A DNA stretch of 64,000 nucleotides, taken from the NCBI GenBank assembly GCA_049889355.1, contig JBMHDN010000040.1, forward strand, positions 1 to 64,000, read 5' to 3'. The DNA comes from JBMHDN01 sp049889355. Lineage in GTDB: Bacteria; Pseudomonadota; Alphaproteobacteria; Puniceispirillales; Puniceispirillaceae. The notes under the pieces are model-generated. The model had not been told where the DNA came from and ran no database searches. It worked only from the letters and a program-made list of their open reading frames with translations. Positions 26,485-35,160 of this stretch are shown piece by piece (the first letter of the stretch is position 1; the number at the start of each line of letters is the position of its first letter). The translations under genes were made by a program, and so were the position numbers.

Positions 26485-27507
26485 TCATCCTTGATAAGAG
26501 GCGGTGATCTCTTTGTGCCATTGGCTTAGGCCATGGGCGGCTTGCCGGGCGGCGGTCTCGCCTTCTTCTAAGGTGATGAGATCAAAGCCAAGCGATTTGC
26601 CTGGGCGCAGGCGGGCCACCCCATCTAGGTCTGCTGATATCACATGGGCAATTTTGGTATAGCCGCCTGTGGTGCCATGATCGGCCAGCATGATGATGGG
26701 CTGGCCATCACGCGGGACCTGTATCGCCCCGAGGGCTGAGCCTTCTGAGATCAAATCAGCGCCAAATTTATGCACCAATAAAGGCGCGGCTTCTGCTTGT
26801 TTTTCTGTGTTTTTTGAGGGTGGCGTTGGCGCAGGCTGAGCAAGGCGCATCCCCATCCGGCTAATTGCCGGGGTAATCTGCCAGTCGCTCTCAGCCAGAT
26901 GGCGCAGAGAGGCAGGCGTGAACCAGCCCTCATGCGGGCCCAATATCAGCCGCACGCGCGATGGCAGGTGAAACAGACCCGCCTCTGGCAAAGCCATCTG
27001 CGCCACCGGGCAGTCTGCCTGCTTGCCCGCCACGGCCAGCCTATCCCCATCACGCAACAGCCGCCCTTCCAGCCCGCCAATATGTGCCGCCGGACTGGTG
27101 CTGGCTGAACCATAAAGCAGTGGGACATCAATCCCGCCTTGCAGGCTGAGAAAAGCACAATGGCTATCGCGCAGAGGCGGCAGATAAATCTCAGCCGCAG
27201 CAGATATCTTTATCGCCTGTCCGGCTGGCAGGCTTCTGGTGCCTTTTTTGTCGGTGATTTCCAGTGCTGTCTGATGGGTGCCGGTCAGCGCGATCACAAG
27301 CGGCCCGTCTGTGGTAAAACGCATGCCGCCAAGGAAGATTTCTAAGCCTGCTGTGCCTGCCTCATTACCGACCAGCCAGTTGCCAAGCATCATCGCCAGC
27401 CTGTCCACCGCCCCGCCAACCGGAATCCCGAGCCCCTGATAGCCCACGCGCCCGCTATCTTGAATGCTGCTATGCGGGCCTGCCTGAATGAGATGCAGCT
27501 CAGTCAT
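26485..27507 (-). CDS. pxpC: 5-oxoprolinase subunit C (PxpC/KipA family)
   Basis: This 340-residue protein belongs to the biotin-dependent carboxyltransferase-like PxpC family, with the N-terminal DSGRVGYQGLGIPVGGAVD motif and the late DHGTTGGYTKIA motif. With PxpA and PxpB it hydrolyses 5-oxoproline to glutamate using ATP. The ORF is open far upstream, but the ATG at 27507 overlaps the pxpB stop by 8 bp (ATGACTGA) and begins exactly where the family begins. Translation is likely coupled to pxpB. The names kipA/kipI come from a Bacillus kinase-inhibitor role; the enzyme role is the better-supported reading here because pxpA is adjacent. Confidence 0.93.
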   Translation of the reverse strand: MTELHLIQAGPHSSIQDSGRVGYQGLGIPVGGAVDRLAMMLGNWLVGNEAGTAGLEIFLGGMRFTTDGPLVIALTGTHQTALEITDKKGTRSLPAGQAIKISAAAEIYLPPLRDSHCAFLSLQGGIDVPLLYGSASTSPAAHIGGLEGRLLRDGDRLAVAGKQADCPVAQMALPEAGLFHLPSRVRLILGPHEGWFTPASLRHLAESDWQITPAISRMGMRLAQPAPTPPSKNTEKQAEAAPLLVHKFGADLISEGSALGAIQVPRDGQPIIMLADHGTTGGYTKIAHVISADLDGVARLRPGKSLGFDLITLEEGETAARQAAHGLSQWHKEITASYQG

Positions 27508-28312
27508 TTTTGGCCTCCAGCATCTCCAGCCCCAATTCGCCAGCCGCGACACGCTTTTCGATCGCCTCAAAATCAGCCTGTGATATCGCCATGAACTGCA
27601 CTTTATCGCCAGCCCTGAACAAGACTGCTTCTGTGCGGGCCTGATCAAACAGCCGGATAGGGGTGCGCCCCAACAGATTCCACCCCCCTGGCGAATCCAT
27701 CGGATAAATCACGCTCTGATCCATCGCTATCGCCACCGTGCCAGCTGTGATATGGGTGCGCGGGGCCGAACGGCGCGGCAGATATAAGGACGGGTCCAGA
27801 CCAGTGAGATAGCCATTGCCTGGCAGGAACCCCATGGTTGCAACCATCAGATCACTTTCCTGATGACGCTGGATAACCTCTGTTTCGCTGAGCTTGGTGC
27901 GCGCTGCCACCTCTGCGAGATCAGGCCCGCCTTTGCCGCCATAAAGACAAGGCATTTGCCAGCACCGGCCAGTACCTGACCGGGTGGTCTCAATCTGGTC
28001 TAGCAACAGGCTCAATTGTGCCTTTATCGCCGCCTGAGACTGACAGGTCGGATCATATCGGAACAGCACTGTGCTGAGCGCAGGGACAATATCGGTGAGG
28101 CCTGGCAGGGCCCCTGAGGCGCGTTTATCCTCGGCAAGCTGGGCAAAGCTGCGGGCCATCTGGCTGGCCAAATCACTCTCAATATGGCGCAGCGTGCCTG
28201 TCAGCATCGCCCGATAGCCCTGAAAATCGAGCATCAGCCCGCCATCGCCGCAAGTCAACCAGACAGGGGTGGGCAGCACCGATATGTTCTGATCAGCTCT
28301 CGCATCTTGCAT
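27500..28312 (-). CDS. pxpB: 5-oxoprolinase subunit B (PxpB/KipI family)
   Basis: The 270-residue protein has the cyclophilin-like KipI fold with LPGNGYLTGLDP (as FLPGNGYLTGL) and the signature IAMDQSVIYPMDSPGGW. It works with PxpC as the ATP-dependent part of 5-oxoprolinase. Of several in-frame ATGs, the one at 28312 has AAAGAGAAG a suitable distance upstream, so the longer forms are rejected. It is divergent from pxpA across about 136 bp containing a palindrome, an arrangement different from the common pxpABC-type linear operon. Confidence 0.92.
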   Translation of the reverse strand: MQDARADQNISVLPTPVWLTCGDGGLMLDFQGYRAMLTGTLRHIESDLASQMARSFAQLAEDKRASGALPGLTDIVPALSTVLFRYDPTCQSQAAIKAQLSLLLDQIETTRSGTGRCWQMPCLYGGKGGPDLAEVAARTKLSETEVIQRHQESDLMVATMGFLPGNGYLTGLDPSLYLPRRSAPRTHITAGTVAIAMDQSVIYPMDSPGGWNLLGRTPIRLFDQARTEAVLFRAGDKVQFMAISQADFEAIEKRVAAGELGLEMLEAKND

Positions 28313-28365
28313 CTTGCACTTCTCTTTTTTCATCACCATGATAGGCGGATAATGATGTAGACCCT

Positions 28366-28390
28366 CCTGTCCTTTCAAGAAAAGAACAGG
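28366..28390. promoter_or_regulatory. Palindrome between pxpB and pxpA, candidate operator
   Basis: CCTGTCCTTT and AAAGAACAGG form an inverted repeat with 9 of 10 positions matching around a 5-bp centre. It lies midway between divergent starts, where a repressor or activator for both units would bind. The regulator is not in the window. Confidence 0.5.
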
Positions 28391-28448
28391 CTGTCTTCTT
28401 ACTTGGCGATTTTGTCTTACTCTGGCCTGATGATGCAAGGTGATTGCG

Positions 28449-29219
28449 ATGAAAAAATTCAATTTGAACGCCGATATGGGTGAAAGCTATGGCCCGTGGA
28501 AGATGGGTGATGATGCCGCCTTGCTGGATATTGTCTCAACTGCCAATCTGGCCTGTGGCTTTCACGCTGGCGATCACCAGATTCTGGCAGAGGTGATGAG
28601 CAAGGCCAAAGAAAAAGGGGTGTCGGTTGGCGCGCATCCATCTTTTCTGGATATTCACGGCTTTGGTCGGCGCGATATGCATCTCTCTGAGACCGAGATT
28701 GAACGGCTGATGGCCTATCAGATCGGCGCGGCACTCGGTATGGCGGCACTCACCGGTCATCGCATCACCCATGTCAAACCGCATGGGGCGATCAGCAATA
28801 TGGCCGCACGTGATGCCAGCATGGCCGCCGCGATTTCGCGCGCGATAAAGGCCGTAGACCCCAGCCTTATTTTCCTTGCCCCGGTTTTTTCTGAAATGGC
28901 ACGTGAAGGCGAGAAGGCAGGCCTCACTATCGCGCTGGAAATTTTTGCAGATCGCGCCTATCTCGGCAATGGCCTGCTGGTCCCACGCAGCCGGCCTGAT
29001 GCGATGATCCATGATCCCAAACTGGCCGCCGCCCGCGCTGTGCGGATGTTTGAGGCTGGCGAGGTGGAAACCGTGGATGGCACGACCTTAACATTAGAGG
29101 CGCATTCGATTTGTGTGCATGGAGACGGACCAGAAGCGTTAAATCTGGCCAGTGAAACACGCCGTGCCCTCGAAGAGGCTGGCTTTACCCCCACCCCTCT
29201 ACCAGCCATGCTGGATTAA
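28449..29219 (+). CDS. pxpA: 5-oxoprolinase subunit A (LamB/YcsF family)
   Basis: A 256-residue LamB/YcsF protein beginning MKKFNLNADMGESYGPW, with CGFHAGDH, HPSFLDIHGFGRR and the late EAHSICVHGDGPEAL motifs of the family. It is the catalytic metal-dependent subunit of 5-oxoprolinase, salvaging cyclised glutamate. AAGGTG lies 8 nt before the ATG at 28449; a GTG nine bases earlier is possible but worse. Together with pxpBC this gives a complete enzyme. Confidence 0.94.
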   Translation: MKKFNLNADMGESYGPWKMGDDAALLDIVSTANLACGFHAGDHQILAEVMSKAKEKGVSVGAHPSFLDIHGFGRRDMHLSETEIERLMAYQIGAALGMAALTGHRITHVKPHGAISNMAARDASMAAAISRAIKAVDPSLIFLAPVFSEMAREGEKAGLTIALEIFADRAYLGNGLLVPRSRPDAMIHDPKLAAARAVRMFEAGEVETVDGTTLTLEAHSICVHGDGPEALNLASETRRALEEAGFTPTPLPAMLD

Positions 29220-29258
29220 ACCAGAGCCAAGCTGGCCTACTGATTAACGAGAAAACGC

Positions 29259-29654
29259 TTATTTTTTGTCTGCTATGAGGCTGGGTTTGGCCATATGCTC
29301 TGTGTCGGTATGGCCGAGCATATCCAGCTGGCCCATAAAACAGCTGCGCGTGCCATTATGGCAAGCGGCGCCATGCTGGTCGACCATCAGCAACAGCGTA
29401 TCGCCATCACAATCCAGCCGGATGTCATGGATTTTCTGAATATGACCAGATGTGTCGCCTTTGGCCCAGAGCGCCTGGCGCGAGCGCGACCAATAAACCG
29501 CTCGCCCTTTAACAAGAGTCTCAGCCAGCGATGCTTCATTCATCCAGGCCATCATCAGCACTTCGCCTGTATCGAATTGCTGGGCAATGGCCGGGACCAA
29601 CCCATCGGCATTAAACCGGATATGTTTTTTGATATCAGCAGGTAAATGGCTCAT
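29259..29654 (-). CDS. hisI: Phosphoribosyl-AMP cyclohydrolase
   Basis: Third step of histidine synthesis, opening the adenine ring of phosphoribosyl-AMP. The 131-residue single-domain protein has LMMAWMNEASL, YWSRSRQALWAKGDTSGH and the zinc cysteines in DCDGDTLLL and HGAACHNGTRSCF. There is no fused pyrophosphohydrolase (HisE) domain, so it is the monofunctional form. The ATG at 29654 with AGGGA upstream is preferred to a TTG 27 bp earlier. No other his gene is adjacent. Confidence 0.95.
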   Translation of the reverse strand: MSHLPADIKKHIRFNADGLVPAIAQQFDTGEVLMMAWMNEASLAETLVKGRAVYWSRSRQALWAKGDTSGHIQKIHDIRLDCDGDTLLLMVDQHGAACHNGTRSCFMGQLDMLGHTDTEHMAKPSLIADKK

Positions 29655-29740
29655 GCTCCATCCCTGCCAGAAAGGCGGCAAAAGTGCAAGTGGCCCTATT
29701 GTCTCTCAGACCAAGAGGCGTGATGCAAAGGCCCAACAAT

Positions 29741-29772
29741 GGCCCTCAAAAGGCCCTCAAAAGGCCCCCAAA
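29741..29772. repeat. Three tandem 11-bp repeats between hisI and pstB
   Basis: The unit GGCCCTCAAAA occurs at 29741-29751 and 29752-29762, with a third diverged copy from 29763. It lies downstream of pstB on the minus strand. Confidence 0.88.
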
Positions 29773-29800
29773 GGCTGAGTCTACAAAAAGCGCGTCGCTT

Positions 29801-30640
29801 TTAACCAAAACGCCCTGAGATATAATCGGTGGTGAGCGCATGTTGCGGGGCGGTGAAAATCTGCTTTGTCTCACCGACCTCAACCAGCTTGCCCAGATGG
29901 AAATAGGCAGTGCGATCAGAGACGCGCGCGGCCTGCTGCATAGAGTGGGTTACAATCACAATGGTGTAATCGCGGCGCAGCTGGGCAATCAGCTCTTCGA
30001 TTTTATCTGTGGCAATCGGATCAAGGGCTGAGCAGGGCTCGTCCATCAGGATAACCTCTGGGCTGACTGCAATCGCCCTGGCGATACATAAACGCTGCTG
30101 CTGACCACCTGACAGGCCAGTACCTGGCTGGGTGAGGCGATCTTTGACTTCATTCCAGAGCCCGGCGGCGCTCAGCGCTTCTTCAACAATCGCATCTAAT
30201 TCAGCCTTAGAGCTGGCGAGCCCATGAATACGCGGGCCATAAGCAACATTATCATAGATAGATTTTGGGAAAGGGTTTGGCTTTTGAAACACCATCCCGA
30301 CACGCGCACGCAGCGGCACCACATCAATAGACGGATCATAAATATCCTGATTATCCAGCGTGATCAGCCCAGAGATACGGCAAATATCAATCGTATCATT
30401 CATCCGGTTCAAGCACCGCAGAAAGGTCGATTTACCGCAGCCTGACGGGCCGATAAAGCTGATCACCTGTTTTTCGGCAATATCCAATGTCACATCAATC
30501 AGCGCATGTTTATCGCCATAATGCACATTCACATCACGTGCACAAATGCGCGGATTATCGACAAAAAGTTCGCCCACTGTTTCAGCTGGCAATGCACGGT
30601 CTGCCATGTTGGTCGACTTATTGCTGTTCTGATCTGACAT
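29801..30640 (-). CDS. pstB: Phosphate ABC transporter ATPase PstB
   Basis: Energises high-affinity phosphate uptake. The 279 residues include Walker A GPSGCGKST, the Q-loop VFQKPNPFPKSIYDNVAYG, signature LSGGQQQRLCIARA, Walker B VILMDEPCSALDP and the H-loop THSMQQA, all typical of PstB. AAGGAACGCCACC precedes the ATG. It is the last gene of pstSCAB here. phoU and phoB/R, often next, are not in the window; hisI follows instead. Confidence 0.98.
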   Translation of the reverse strand: MSDQNSNKSTNMADRALPAETVGELFVDNPRICARDVNVHYGDKHALIDVTLDIAEKQVISFIGPSGCGKSTFLRCLNRMNDTIDICRISGLITLDNQDIYDPSIDVVPLRARVGMVFQKPNPFPKSIYDNVAYGPRIHGLASSKAELDAIVEEALSAAGLWNEVKDRLTQPGTGLSGGQQQRLCIARAIAVSPEVILMDEPCSALDPIATDKIEELIAQLRRDYTIVIVTHSMQQAARVSDRTAYFHLGKLVEVGETKQIFTAPQHALTTDYISGRFG

Positions 30641-30698
30641 GGTGGCGTTCCTTTATGGTTTCTCTCTGCCAAACATTAAAATTCGGTTAAAAGCGCTT

Positions 30699-32003
30699 TT
30701 ACCAGCGCCGCTCCAGCTTTTTGCGCAGCCAGATAGCCGCTGCATTCATCGTGATCAAAAAGCCAAGCAGGATGATAATCGCCGCACTGGTTTTAGCGGT
30801 AAACATACGTTCTGCAAAATCAGCCCACATGAAAATCTGGACTGGCAGGACCGTGCCCGGGTCGGTGACAGAGCCTGGCACATCCACAATAAAGGCGACC
30901 ATGCCGATCATCAGCAAAGGGGCTGTCTCGCCCAAGGCCTGGGCCATGCCGATAATCGTACCGGTTAGCATGCCTGGCATGGCCAGCGGCACCACATGGT
31001 GATTAATGGTCTGCATTTTAGACGCGCCAACCCCAAGGGCCGCATCGCGGATTGACGGCGGGACAGCGCGGATAGCCGCACGAGATGAGATAATCACAGT
31101 TGGCAGGGTCATCAGCGCCAGCACAATTCCGCCAACCAGCGGGATAGATCGCGGCATGCCAAAGACGCCGATAAAAATCGCCAGACCTAAAATGCCAAAC
31201 ACAACGGACGGCACCGCGGCCAGATTATTGATATTGATCTCAATAATCTCAGTGATCCGGTTTTTCGGGGCGATTTCCTCAAGATAAACCGCTGTTGCCA
31301 CCCCCAACGGGAAGGCCAGCACCAGACAGATAGACAAGGTCAGGATAGAGCCGACCAACGCCCCTTTAATGCCAGCCATTTCAGCATTGCGTGAGGCAGA
31401 GCCAAAAAACAGATAGTCAGAAAGCCGATAGCTCACCAGCCCTTTTTCACCAAGCGCATCGACCATGGAGATGACATCATCTTTCACCCGCCGGTCTTTT
31501 TCTGGCACATCACGCGGGATATAGCCTCTCAGGAAGCTGTCAATATCATCATCTACGGCAAATAAAATGGTCTGGCTGGTATTCAGCAAATCCGGATTGG
31601 CTTGTACAAAGGCACGCAGCCGCACATCAGAGCCGTTTGAGAGAATCTTGCGGGCTGCTTTTTTCTGTTTGCGCCCAGACACTTCCAGCGTGCGATACAT
31701 CGCTTCATTGATCAGCTTGCCGGCATCCCCGTCAAACAGCGATTGATCTGAAAGATCACCTACCGGATCTAGACGTGCAGCATCTAATTCGACCTCAATC
31801 GCTACATAATGCTGGAAAAAGCCAGGGATACCATTGGCAAAGATAGAGGCAAACAGCGTGATCAAAAAGGACAGCGCAATGCCAATCGCAATCCGGCCGT
31901 AGGCCTTGAAACGTCTCTCTGCGCGGCGTCTTTGCTTCAGAGAGGCTTCGACACGCCGTGCTGATTCTTCAGGCTTGAGAAGGGCGGATGAAGGTTTAGT
32001 CAT
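30699..32003 (-). CDS. pstA: Phosphate ABC transporter permease PstA (with N-terminal DUF3333)
   Basis: The 434 residues comprise a cytoplasmic/periplasmic N-terminal extension of the DUF3333 type (about 1-200) with a first membrane helix near residue 40, then the usual permease core with the EAA-type loop ALGVGASKMQTINHHVVPLAMPG. The long N-terminus is characteristic of alphaproteobacterial PstA. The ATG at 32003 overlaps the pstC stop by 8 bp (ATGACTAA), so translation is probably coupled. The frame extends 12 codons further upstream, but that is not supported. Confidence 0.96.
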   Translation of the reverse strand: MTKPSSALLKPEESARRVEASLKQRRRAERRFKAYGRIAIGIALSFLITLFASIFANGIPGFFQHYVAIEVELDAARLDPVGDLSDQSLFDGDAGKLINEAMYRTLEVSGRKQKKAARKILSNGSDVRLRAFVQANPDLLNTSQTILFAVDDDIDSFLRGYIPRDVPEKDRRVKDDVISMVDALGEKGLVSYRLSDYLFFGSASRNAEMAGIKGALVGSILTLSICLVLAFPLGVATAVYLEEIAPKNRITEIIEININNLAAVPSVVFGILGLAIFIGVFGMPRSIPLVGGIVLALMTLPTVIISSRAAIRAVPPSIRDAALGVGASKMQTINHHVVPLAMPGMLTGTIIGMAQALGETAPLLMIGMVAFIVDVPGSVTDPGTVLPVQIFMWADFAERMFTAKTSAAIIILLGFLITMNAAAIWLRKKLERRW

Positions 32004-33456
32004 ATTGCTCTCGGTATTTTTTGACAATCTGCAAGGCAATGAAATTCAGCCCCAGCGTGATCACAATTAAGGTCAGGGCCAGCGCAAAGGCAGATAAGGT
32101 CTTAGCCGATTCAAATTCTTGGTCGCCGACCAGAATCGTCACAATCTGAGAGGTTACGGTTGTCACCGCATCCAGCGGATTGGCCGAGAGATTGGCCGCT
32201 AGCCCAGCTGCCATCACCACAATCATTGTCTCACCCACTGCGCGCGATACCGCGAGCAAGATAGAGGCCACCACCCCTGGCAAGGCAGCAGGTAGAATCA
32301 CCTGGCGCACTGTCTCTGATTTGGTAGAGCCAAGGCCAAAGGCTGCATCACGCAGAGCTTGCGGGACAGCATTAATCACATCATCAGACAGTGATGAGAC
32401 AAAAGGAATAATCATAATGCCCATCACCAGACCAGCAGCAAGGGCTGATTCAGACGCTACATCTAGCCCCAGCGACATGCCGGTTGAGCGCACGAAAGGC
32501 GCGACGGTGAGCGCCGCGAAAAAACCATAAACCACAGTAGGCACACCGGCCAGAATTTCCATCAGCGGTTTGACGATAGAGCGGGTACGCTTTGAGGCAT
32601 ATTCAGAAAGATAAATCGCGCTGGCCAGCCCAACAGGTACCGACACACTCAGCGCGATAGCAGAGATCAGAAAAGTCCCTGCAAAAAGCGGAATAGAGCC
32701 ATATTCTGGCGTGGCCCCCGCAGAGCCTGCACGCTCTGCCCCTTCAAATTGCGGGTTCCAGGTCACGCCGAATAAAAATTCAGAGACCGGGACCAGCGCA
32801 AAAAAGCGGAAGCTCTCAAAAATCACTGAAAAGACAATGCCAATGGTGGTGAGAATCGCGATAGCAGAGCTCGCGGCCAATAACATCATCACAATCCGCT
32901 CAACCGCATTGCGCGAGCGGAAGGCCGGGCTCAGCTGGCGATAGGCAAAAACCCCGCCAAATAAAGAGACTGCTAATGTTGAAAGATTGACAAGGAAATC
33001 AGAGGTCGCCTGCCAGCCATTCCAGGCATCACCTGCCAGCACCACCCATTGTGGCGGCTCACCAAAAGTGATTCCCTCTCGGTAATTGGCAATTTGGGCG
33101 AGCGCGATCACCTCGTTAAATTCTGGATCAGCAACCATATCAGCCGGATAGAAATCAAAAATCAGCGACCGAAATAAGACATCATCAAGATTGACCATCA
33201 GCACCATGAGGAACAAGGCAGGCAGTGTGCTGAGGATAGCGGCATAGAGCCCGTAATAATGCGGCAGGGAATGCAGGCCTGGCTTGCTGCCAGCTTTCTG
33301 GCTCATCATGCTCTGGCCGCTCATGCTCTGGCCACTCATGCTCTGGCCACTCATGTTCTGGCTGAGCGCGTGCTGGCTGAGCACTTGGCGGCGGCCGAAA
33401 TAGAAAAAGGCAGCCCCGATCATCAAGACCAGCAATGCAAGTTGAAAAACTGTCAT
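31996..33456 (-). CDS. pstC: Phosphate ABC transporter permease PstC
   Basis: A 486-residue permease with a first helix at the N-terminus, a cytoplasmic linker carrying four copies of a five-residue repeat (MSGQS and variants, near residues 31-50), further helices and a large loop, then the binding-protein-dependent permease core with AAFGLGSTKSETVRQVILPAALPG. The large size is the alphaproteobacterial form. The repeat is an in-frame expansion of a 15-bp unit. The start ATG at 33456 is preceded by a G-rich stretch. It lies 196 bp after pstS, separated by a stem-loop. Confidence 0.95.
   Translation of the reverse strand: MTVFQLALLVLMIGAAFFYFGRRQVLSQHALSQNMSGQSMSGQSMSGQSMMSQKAGSKPGLHSLPHYYGLYAAILSTLPALFLMVLMVNLDDVLFRSLIFDFYPADMVADPEFNEVIALAQIANYREGITFGEPPQWVVLAGDAWNGWQATSDFLVNLSTLAVSLFGGVFAYRQLSPAFRSRNAVERIVMMLLAASSAIAILTTIGIVFSVIFESFRFFALVPVSEFLFGVTWNPQFEGAERAGSAGATPEYGSIPLFAGTFLISAIALSVSVPVGLASAIYLSEYASKRTRSIVKPLMEILAGVPTVVYGFFAALTVAPFVRSTGMSLGLDVASESALAAGLVMGIMIIPFVSSLSDDVINAVPQALRDAAFGLGSTKSETVRQVILPAALPGVVASILLAVSRAVGETMIVVMAAGLAANLSANPLDAVTTVTSQIVTILVGDQEFESAKTLSAFALALTLIVITLGLNFIALQIVKKYREQYD
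33307..33366 (-). repeat. Tandem 15-bp repeats inside pstC
   Basis: Four 15-bp units (CATGCTCTGGCCACT and variants) occupy 33307-33321, 33322-33336, 33337-33351 and 33352-33366, the last diverged. Each encodes one MSGQS-like pentapeptide, so the reading frame is preserved. Confidence 0.95.
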
Positions 33457-33600
33457 TCAACGCCCCCGTCTATATCTTTGAAACAAGATACCCCTAGCCA
33501 CATAGCAGATTTTGTTGCGCTTGTATCGAATAGTTAAAAATAAATGAATAAAAAATCATGAGATAAAGAGAAAAAACATAAAGGCTTTGAAACGCAAAAG

Positions 33601-33629
33601 AGAGGAGCTGACAGGCTATCAGCTCCTCT
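33601..33629 (-). terminator. Stem-loop between pstS and pstC
   Basis: AGAGGAGCTGA pairs perfectly with TCAGCTCCTCT (11 bp, 7-nt loop) just after the pstS stop; on the minus strand it is followed by TTTT. It could partly terminate or protect the pstS message so that the binding protein is made in excess over the membrane subunits. Confidence 0.7.
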
Positions 33630-33652
33630 GTTTGGTGACGTTTAAGGTCAGC

Positions 33653-34687
33653 TTATTTCAGCATATCCGCGGTCAGTACCGGCAGCTCCTTCATCGCCGC
33701 AACAAAGATGTCGCGCTCATCATCAGGAAGCGGGATCATGCCTGCATCTGACAGCACACCGTCTTCATCCCAGTGCTTTGTCCATTCAGCCATATATTCT
33801 TTCAGGCCGGGCACCACACCAATATGTTGATGCTTGATGTAGAAATAGAGCGCACGTGAGGCTTTATATGACCCATCGGCAATCGCCTCAAAAGTTGGCT
33901 CTGCCCCAGAAAGTTCTGCACCCTGCAAAGTGTCTGAGTTCTGGTCCAGATAAGAGAAGCCAAAAATGCCATAGGCTGACGGGTCTTCCTGCAGCTTCTG
34001 GACAATCAAATTATCTTGTTCGCCAGCTTCTACATAGGCCCCATCTGTGCGCATTGCACGGCAGGTCTTGGCTTTCATGCCAGCAGCTTTCAGCGCGGCC
34101 TTTGCGGCTTTATCTTTCTTACAATAGGCTTTTTCATTCACGATTTCTGAGAAAGAAGCACGTGTGCCTGAGGTTGTTGGCGGGCCATAGACACGAATTT
34201 CCAACGCCGGCAGGGCTGGGTTCACATCTGACCACATTTTATAGGGGTTATCGACCAGCTCGCCATTGGCATTTGGCACTTTTGCAGTCAGCGCCTTACC
34301 AAGGTCTGACAAGGATATCTGCAGTAATGTGCCTTCTTTTGAATTTGCCACCACAATGCCGTCATAGCCGACCTTCACTTCAGTCAGCTTGACACCATTA
34401 GCTTCACAATATTCCAGCTCGCCGATTTTCATGCGCGAAGAGGCATTGCCAATATCGATGAATTCGGAGCCGACACCATCACATACACCTTTTTTACCAA
34501 CCGATGAGCCACCTGATTCGACAACAGGCGTTTTCAAAGAAGGGTTCTTGCCGAGCTCTTCGGCAACAATGGTGGCAAAGGGCAGCACAGTTGAAGAACC
34601 AGCAATGCTGATATAATCGCGGGCCTGTGCGGCACCTGCCATTAAACTCACAGCGATAGCTGGGGCGATGAGTGTTGAAATACGCAT
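33653..34687 (-). CDS. pstS: Phosphate-binding protein PstS
   Basis: Periplasmic receptor for the PstSCAB importer. The 344 residues begin with a signal peptide (MRISTLIAPAIAVSLMAGA, cleavage after AQA near residue 22), then IAGSSTVLPFA and VESGGSSVGKKGVCDGVG, which supply phosphate-contacting Ser/Thr residues, and the later GTRASF. It belongs to the alphaproteobacterial long form with four or more cysteines that may pair. A Pho box lies about 70-100 bp upstream. Confidence 0.97.
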   Translation of the reverse strand: MRISTLIAPAIAVSLMAGAAQARDYISIAGSSTVLPFATIVAEELGKNPSLKTPVVESGGSSVGKKGVCDGVGSEFIDIGNASSRMKIGELEYCEANGVKLTEVKVGYDGIVVANSKEGTLLQISLSDLGKALTAKVPNANGELVDNPYKMWSDVNPALPALEIRVYGPPTTSGTRASFSEIVNEKAYCKKDKAAKAALKAAGMKAKTCRAMRTDGAYVEAGEQDNLIVQKLQEDPSAYGIFGFSYLDQNSDTLQGAELSGAEPTFEAIADGSYKASRALYFYIKHQHIGVVPGLKEYMAEWTKHWDEDGVLSDAGMIPLPDDERDIFVAAMKELPVLTADMLK

Positions 34688-34758
34688 CTTATATCTCCGT
34701 ATGGATTGACCAAAATCACTGTCGAGCGACTGTGATGATGCCTATATCGACTTCCTTT

Positions 34759-34787
34759 TTTACAGTTTTGTGACAAATTAATGTCAA
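34759..34787 (-). promoter_or_regulatory. Pho box (PhoB site) upstream of pstS
   Basis: On the minus strand three 7-bp repeats TTGACAT, TTGTCAC and CTGTAAA are spaced by 4-bp AT-rich gaps, giving the 11-bp periodicity of PhoB half-sites (consensus CTGTCAT with AT-rich spacers). The position 72-100 bp ahead of the pstS start fits activation under phosphate limitation. Confidence 0.75.
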
Positions 34788-35051
34788 AAGAGCTAAAATC
34801 CATTTATGCGGATATAAAGCCAATTATTACAATGCGTTAGATCATATTTAAAAGTGAGAAAAAGAGGCTGATAGAAACAGGCAGGCGTCTTTATCGCCAG
34901 TGCATAGTCCAACCAACCCGCACCAGAGCGATTCGCCAGCCCGGTAAGCTGCCAGCCTGATACGCCAACAGATGGCCAGCTGCTATCCATGCACAGCCAA
35001 TACCATCTGGTAAAAAGGCCTCTTGTTTTTTTTAGGGAAATCAAAAAAAGT

Positions 35052-35085
35052 GGAGGTCTCGGAAAGTAGGAAAACCGAGACCTCC
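35052..35085 (-). terminator. Strong hairpin with U-run downstream of idi
   Basis: GGAGGTCTCGG pairs perfectly with CCGAGACCTCC (11 bp) around a 12-nt loop. On the minus strand it is followed by ACTTTTTTTGA, a good intrinsic terminator for the crt-blh-idi transcript. The remaining stretch 34788-35040 holds no gene that I can support. Confidence 0.7.
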
Positions 35086-35094
35086 GTCGGGGGA

Positions 35095-35112
35095 ATGACT
35101 TTTTCAAGTCAT
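35095..35112. other. Short middle hairpin in the idi-pstS spacer
   Basis: ATGACTT and AAGTCAT pair around a 4-nt loop TTTC. It is the middle one of three consecutive stem-loops between 35052 and 35153. Confidence 0.6.
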
Positions 35113-35119
35113 ACTTTAT

Positions 35120-35160
35120 ACAGCGACCTTTTCCGATTGGATTAGGTCGCTGTGTTTTTT
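35120..35160 (+). terminator. Hairpin with plus-strand U-run next to the idi stop
   Basis: ACAGCGACCT and AGGTCGCTGT pair (10 bp) around a 14-nt loop. On the plus strand GTTTTTTTAT follows, so it would terminate a plus-strand transcript, although no plus-strand gene precedes it. On the minus strand it is the first structure after the idi stop codon. Confidence 0.6.

Noticed and set aside
26387..26494. ORFs covering tRNA-Ser
   Set aside because: They read through a well-folded tRNA gene and have no support.
34688..34758. Second promoter-like motifs near pstS
   Set aside because: Only the Pho box pattern is convincing; a -10 box could not be fixed with confidence.
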